Assembly (NCBI GenBank): GCA_964522095.1
Contig: CAZFSO010000011.1
Location: 1-45,517 of the forward strand
DNA length: 45,517 bases
Reading direction: 5' to 3'
Source of the DNA: UBA6054 sp964522095
GTDB lineage: Bacteria; Planctomycetota; Phycisphaerae; Phycisphaerales; UBA1924
The notes beneath the pieces are model-generated. The model saw only the letters and a list, made by a program, of their open reading frames with translations, was not told the DNA's origin and ran no database searches. Below, one piece after another: positions 39,466-45,517 of this stretch. Position numbers and translations under genes: made by a program. Numbering within the stretch: the stretch's first letter is position 1; every line of letters starts with the position of its first letter.

Positions 39466-40164
39466 ATGCCGAAGATGACCAAGCGCAGCAAGGACAACGC
39501 CAAGCTCGTCCCGGCGTCCCCGGTCGAGCCGGACCAGGCGTTCTCGACGCTGAAGAAGTTCAAGGGACCGAAGTTCGACCAGTCCGTCGAGGTGTGCCTG
39601 CACCTGGGCGTGGACGTCAAGCAGGCGGACCAGATGATCCGCGGCTCGGTGTCGCTGCCCAAGGGCATCGGCAAGAGCAAGCGTGTCGTCGCGTTCTGCT
39701 CGCCCGAGCAGGTGCAGGCGTGCAAGGACGCCGGCGCGATCAAGGCGGGCGGCGAGGACCTGATGGCCGAGGTCGAGGGCGGGTGGATGGACTTCGACGT
39801 CGCCATCGCCTCTCCCGACATGATGCGGGTGATCTCCAAACTCGGCAAGGTGCTGGGCCCCAAGGGCCTGATGCCCTCTCCCAAGAACGGGACCGTGACG
39901 CCCAAGGTGGCCGACGCGGTGGCGGAGTTCGCGGCCGGCAAGGTCGAGTACCGCACGGACAAGGGCGGGAACATCCACGCGATCATCGGCAAGATGAGTT
40001 TTCCCGAGAACGACCTGGTGGAGAACTACAACCACTTCGTCGCGACGATCGAGAAGGCCCGGCCGGCGACGGTCAAGGGCGAGTACGTCAAGGGCATCAC
40101 CGTCTCGGGGACCATGACCCCGGGCGTGAAGGTCGCGTTCTCGAACGCGGCGGCGGGAGAGTGA
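39466..40164 (+). CDS. rplA: 50S ribosomal protein L1
   Basis: 232 residues, full length. Landmarks: 'KFDQSVEVCLHLGVDVKQAD', 'MIRGSVSLPKGIGKSKRVV', 'GKVLGPKGLMPSPKNGTVT' (highly conserved RNA-binding loop) and 'GKVEYRTDKGGNIHAIIGK'. Binds the L1 stalk of 23S rRNA and is the usual translational repressor of rplK-rplA. It starts 3 nt after the rplK stop. Confidence 0.98.
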   Translation: MPKMTKRSKDNAKLVPASPVEPDQAFSTLKKFKGPKFDQSVEVCLHLGVDVKQADQMIRGSVSLPKGIGKSKRVVAFCSPEQVQACKDAGAIKAGGEDLMAEVEGGWMDFDVAIASPDMMRVISKLGKVLGPKGLMPSPKNGTVTPKVADAVAEFAAGKVEYRTDKGGNIHAIIGKMSFPENDLVENYNHFVATIEKARPATVKGEYVKGITVSGTMTPGVKVAFSNAAAGE

Positions 40165-40168
40165 TTCC

Positions 40169-40711
40169 ATGAGCAAGCCCGTCAAGAACATGATCATCGA
40201 GGACTACAAGAGCCGCATCGGCGACACCGGCGACGCGCTGGTGATCGGCCTGCGCGGCGTGTCCTCCAACGACACCAACGCGATCCGCAACGGCCTGGCG
40301 AAGAAGTCGATCCGCGTGACGGTGGTCCGCAACAAGCTGTTCGGGCAGGCCTTCGGCGAGACCCCGCTGGCCCCCCTCAGCGAGTTGCTGACCGGCGCCA
40401 ACGCCCTGGCCTACGGCGCCGAGAGCGTCGTGGACGTGGCCCGCGAGATCGTCGACCTGGTCAAGAAGTTCCCCGGCATCGAACTCAAGGGCGCCGTCCT
40501 GGACGGGCAGCTCTTCGAGGGCGAGGCGGGCGTCGAGGCGCTGAGCAAGTTCCCCACGCGGGACGAGGCGATCGCCAAGGACGTCGCGGTCATCCTCGGC
40601 CCGAGCCGCAAGCTCATGGCCTCGGTCAAGGGCCCCGGCGCGCAGTTGGCCGGCGTCCTCAAGGCCATCGAGGAGAAGTTGGAAAAGGGCGAGGCGATCG
40701 CCAAGGTGTGA
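40169..40711 (+). CDS. rplJ: 50S ribosomal protein L10
   Basis: 180 residues. N-terminal rRNA-binding part 'DALVIGLRGVSSNDTNAIRN', 'SIRVTVVRNKLFGQAFGET'; C-terminal helix that anchors L7/L12 dimers, 'QLAGVLKAIEEKLEKGEAI'. Starts 4 nt after the rplA stop with GGGAGAG overlapping it. Usual translational repressor of rplJ-rplL. Confidence 0.96.
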   Translation: MSKPVKNMIIEDYKSRIGDTGDALVIGLRGVSSNDTNAIRNGLAKKSIRVTVVRNKLFGQAFGETPLAPLSELLTGANALAYGAESVVDVAREIVDLVKKFPGIELKGAVLDGQLFEGEAGVEALSKFPTRDEAIAKDVAVILGPSRKLMASVKGPGAQLAGVLKAIEEKLEKGEAIAKV

Positions 40712-40908
40712 GCCGGGCCGCCGGGCGGCCCTGCAGGAATGAACATGCGGGCGTGCCCACGGGCGCGTCCGACGCTGGACAACCCGTTGCCGCCCGACTG
40801 GCCCGGTTGCCCCTCGCGTTCGCGGGGGGCGGGTTAAAGAGCCGAACGGTTCGGCCCCTCTCGGGCGGGCGAGTGAGCACGCACCGCGTGCAGTGAAGGA
40901 AGTGAATC

Positions 40909-41307
40909 ATGGCGGACGAGACCAAGACCTTTGATGCGAAGATCAGCGACCTCGGCGACAAGCTCGCCGGTCTGACGCTCAAGGAGGCCGTCGACCTGGC
41001 GGACTACATGAAGGACACCTACGGCATCGAGGCCGCCGCCGGCGGCGCGGTGATGATGGCCGGCCCCGCGGCCGCGGCCCCGGCCGCTGAGGAGAAGACG
41101 GACTTCGACGTCATCCTGAAGAGCCCCGGCGGGAACAAGATCGGCGTGATCAAGGTTGTGCGCGAACTGACGGGCCTGGGCCTGAAGGAAGCCAAGGACC
41201 TGACCGAGACCGCGGGCGCCAAGATCAAGGAAGGCCTGGGCAAGGAAGAGGCCGAGCAGATCGCCGCCAAGCTCAAGGAAGCCGGCGCCGAGGTCGAGCT
41301 GGCCTGA
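40909..41307 (+). CDS. rplL: 50S ribosomal protein L7/L12
   Basis: 132 residues. N-terminal dimerisation domain ('ISDLGDKLAGLTLKEAVDLA'), Ala-rich hinge ('AAAAPAAEEKTDFDV'), and C-terminal factor-binding domain ('NKIGVIKVVRELTGLGLKEA', 'EAEQIAAKLKEAGAEVEL'). AAGGAAG precedes the ATG. The 197 bases after rplJ hold small hairpins (GGGCCGC/GCGGCCC at 40715-40731; GCCGAAC/GTTCGGC at 40841-40855) without T-runs, so they may be processing or stability elements supporting the higher output L7/L12 needs. Confidence 0.98.
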   Translation: MADETKTFDAKISDLGDKLAGLTLKEAVDLADYMKDTYGIEAAAGGAVMMAGPAAAAPAAEEKTDFDVILKSPGGNKIGVIKVVRELTGLGLKEAKDLTETAGAKIKEGLGKEEAEQIAAKLKEAGAEVELA

Positions 41308-41744
41308 TCGATCGGATCCGGCCCCGTTTCCGTCCCCGGCCAAGGCCGGGCGCGAGAATCGGGTCAACCCCCCGGGTCGCGGCCTTGGGGGTGGAAAAGT
41401 CATACGCTCCGTCGGTCCGGAAGGGCCGACGGGGGCTTCGAGAGGCGGGCGGGTGGCCCGTCGCAGCGGTGCAGGTCGGTCCGGGGTCATGCCGCCCCGT
41501 TCCGGTGGCCGGGCAGGTCGGGCGAGCGGCTCAGGGGCGCGACACGGTGGGATCGGCTGAGAAATCCTCAAACCGGGGAGCGTTGCCCGCGCGGGCGCGT
41601 CGCCGGGGTGGTCCTGCCGGCCGGCGCGGTCTAGACTCTCCAATCGGCGGAAACTTGGGCATAACAACAGTTTGACACCAATCGCGCGCCCGCGGCCCTG
41701 ACGGCTGCGGCGCCGGCGCGATCGAAACCATCGTGAGGAACCTG
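41308..41744 (+). promoter_or_regulatory. rplL-rpoB intergenic region with GNRA hairpin
   Basis: 437 bases without a credible gene. A 10-bp hairpin CCGTCGGTCC / GGGCCGACGG (one G-T pair) with a GGAA tetraloop is at 41409-41432 and lacks a T-run, so a processing site is more likely than a terminator. TAGACT at 41632-41637 and the A/T-rich CATAACAACAG near 41660-41670 are possible -10 elements of a secondary rpoB promoter, with no good -35. rpoB's ribosome-binding site is GAGGAA at 41735-41740. Confidence 0.5.

Positions 41745-45517
<3,773 letters not shown>

Overview
The window is very G+C-rich bacterial chromosome, clearly above 70% by eye, and most likely from Planctomycetota, class Phycisphaerae. 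The evidence is two prepilin-like proteins with an N-terminal G-FTL type cleavage motif, membrane proteins opening with a 'CxxCGFNL...CPECG' zinc ribbon, an mraZ gene lying outside any dcw cluster, an RskA-type ECF sigma/anti-sigma pair, and the order rplK-rplA-rplJ-rplL-rpoB with no secE-nusG directly upstream. This placement is inferred from gene content; no search was run. Two runs of exactly 100 N (15921-16020 and 19111-19210) are scaffold gaps, and both fall in repeats.

Layout. 1-5398 (+): the end of an unknown gene, then a tight cassette of a two-module CsgG/PEGA protein, a COG3014 lipoprotein, a YcfL-like lipoprotein and an LpoB-like penicillin-binding-protein activator, followed by a VOC protein. 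5407-7736 (-): EVE-domain protein, short ribosome hibernation factor, aldose epimerase and a protein rich in Cys-Cys pairs. 8107-10680 (+): a very long coiled-coil protein ending in a Wzz-like two-helix membrane module; a bidirectional terminator separates it from the anti-sigma/sigma pair (10761-12289, -). 12614-14537 (+): prepilin-like protein and exported cyclophilin. 14539-15504 (-): outer-membrane protein. 15593-15665: tRNA-Ala(UGC), then the start of a methyltransferase that runs into REP-like palindromes and a gap.

16180-21898 (-) is a six-gene MacB/LolCDE-like export cassette: Cys-rich small protein, membrane fusion protein, ATPase, two FtsX permeases and a Cys-containing lipoprotein. 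22156-23880 (+) is a chemoreceptor. 23945-29478 (-) holds small membrane proteins, a PRC-barrel protein with Arg/Gln/Asp-rich repeats, a SixA-like phosphatase, a zinc-ribbon membrane pair and a VanZ/DUF2238-like protein.

29792-30259 is mraZ with classical GTGGG operator repeats in its promoter, followed by an apparently structured, terminator-ended transcript. Then come a second cyclophilin, a flavin reductase-like protein, a GT4 glycosyltransferase, an amidohydrolase, a second prepilin-like protein, a glycine-rich RRM protein and three poorly characterised proteins. The window closes with rplK-rplA-rplJ-rplL and rpoB, whose last residues lie beyond the right edge.

The most interesting signals are: a TACNCT-type -10 hexamer placed 5-10 nt before the start codon of six genes, suggesting leaderless transcription; the candidate structured RNA after mraZ; a near-perfect ribosome-binding site upstream of mraZ that is out of frame with it; and the Cys-rich export cassette. 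I saw no CRISPR array, insertion sequence or phage gene.
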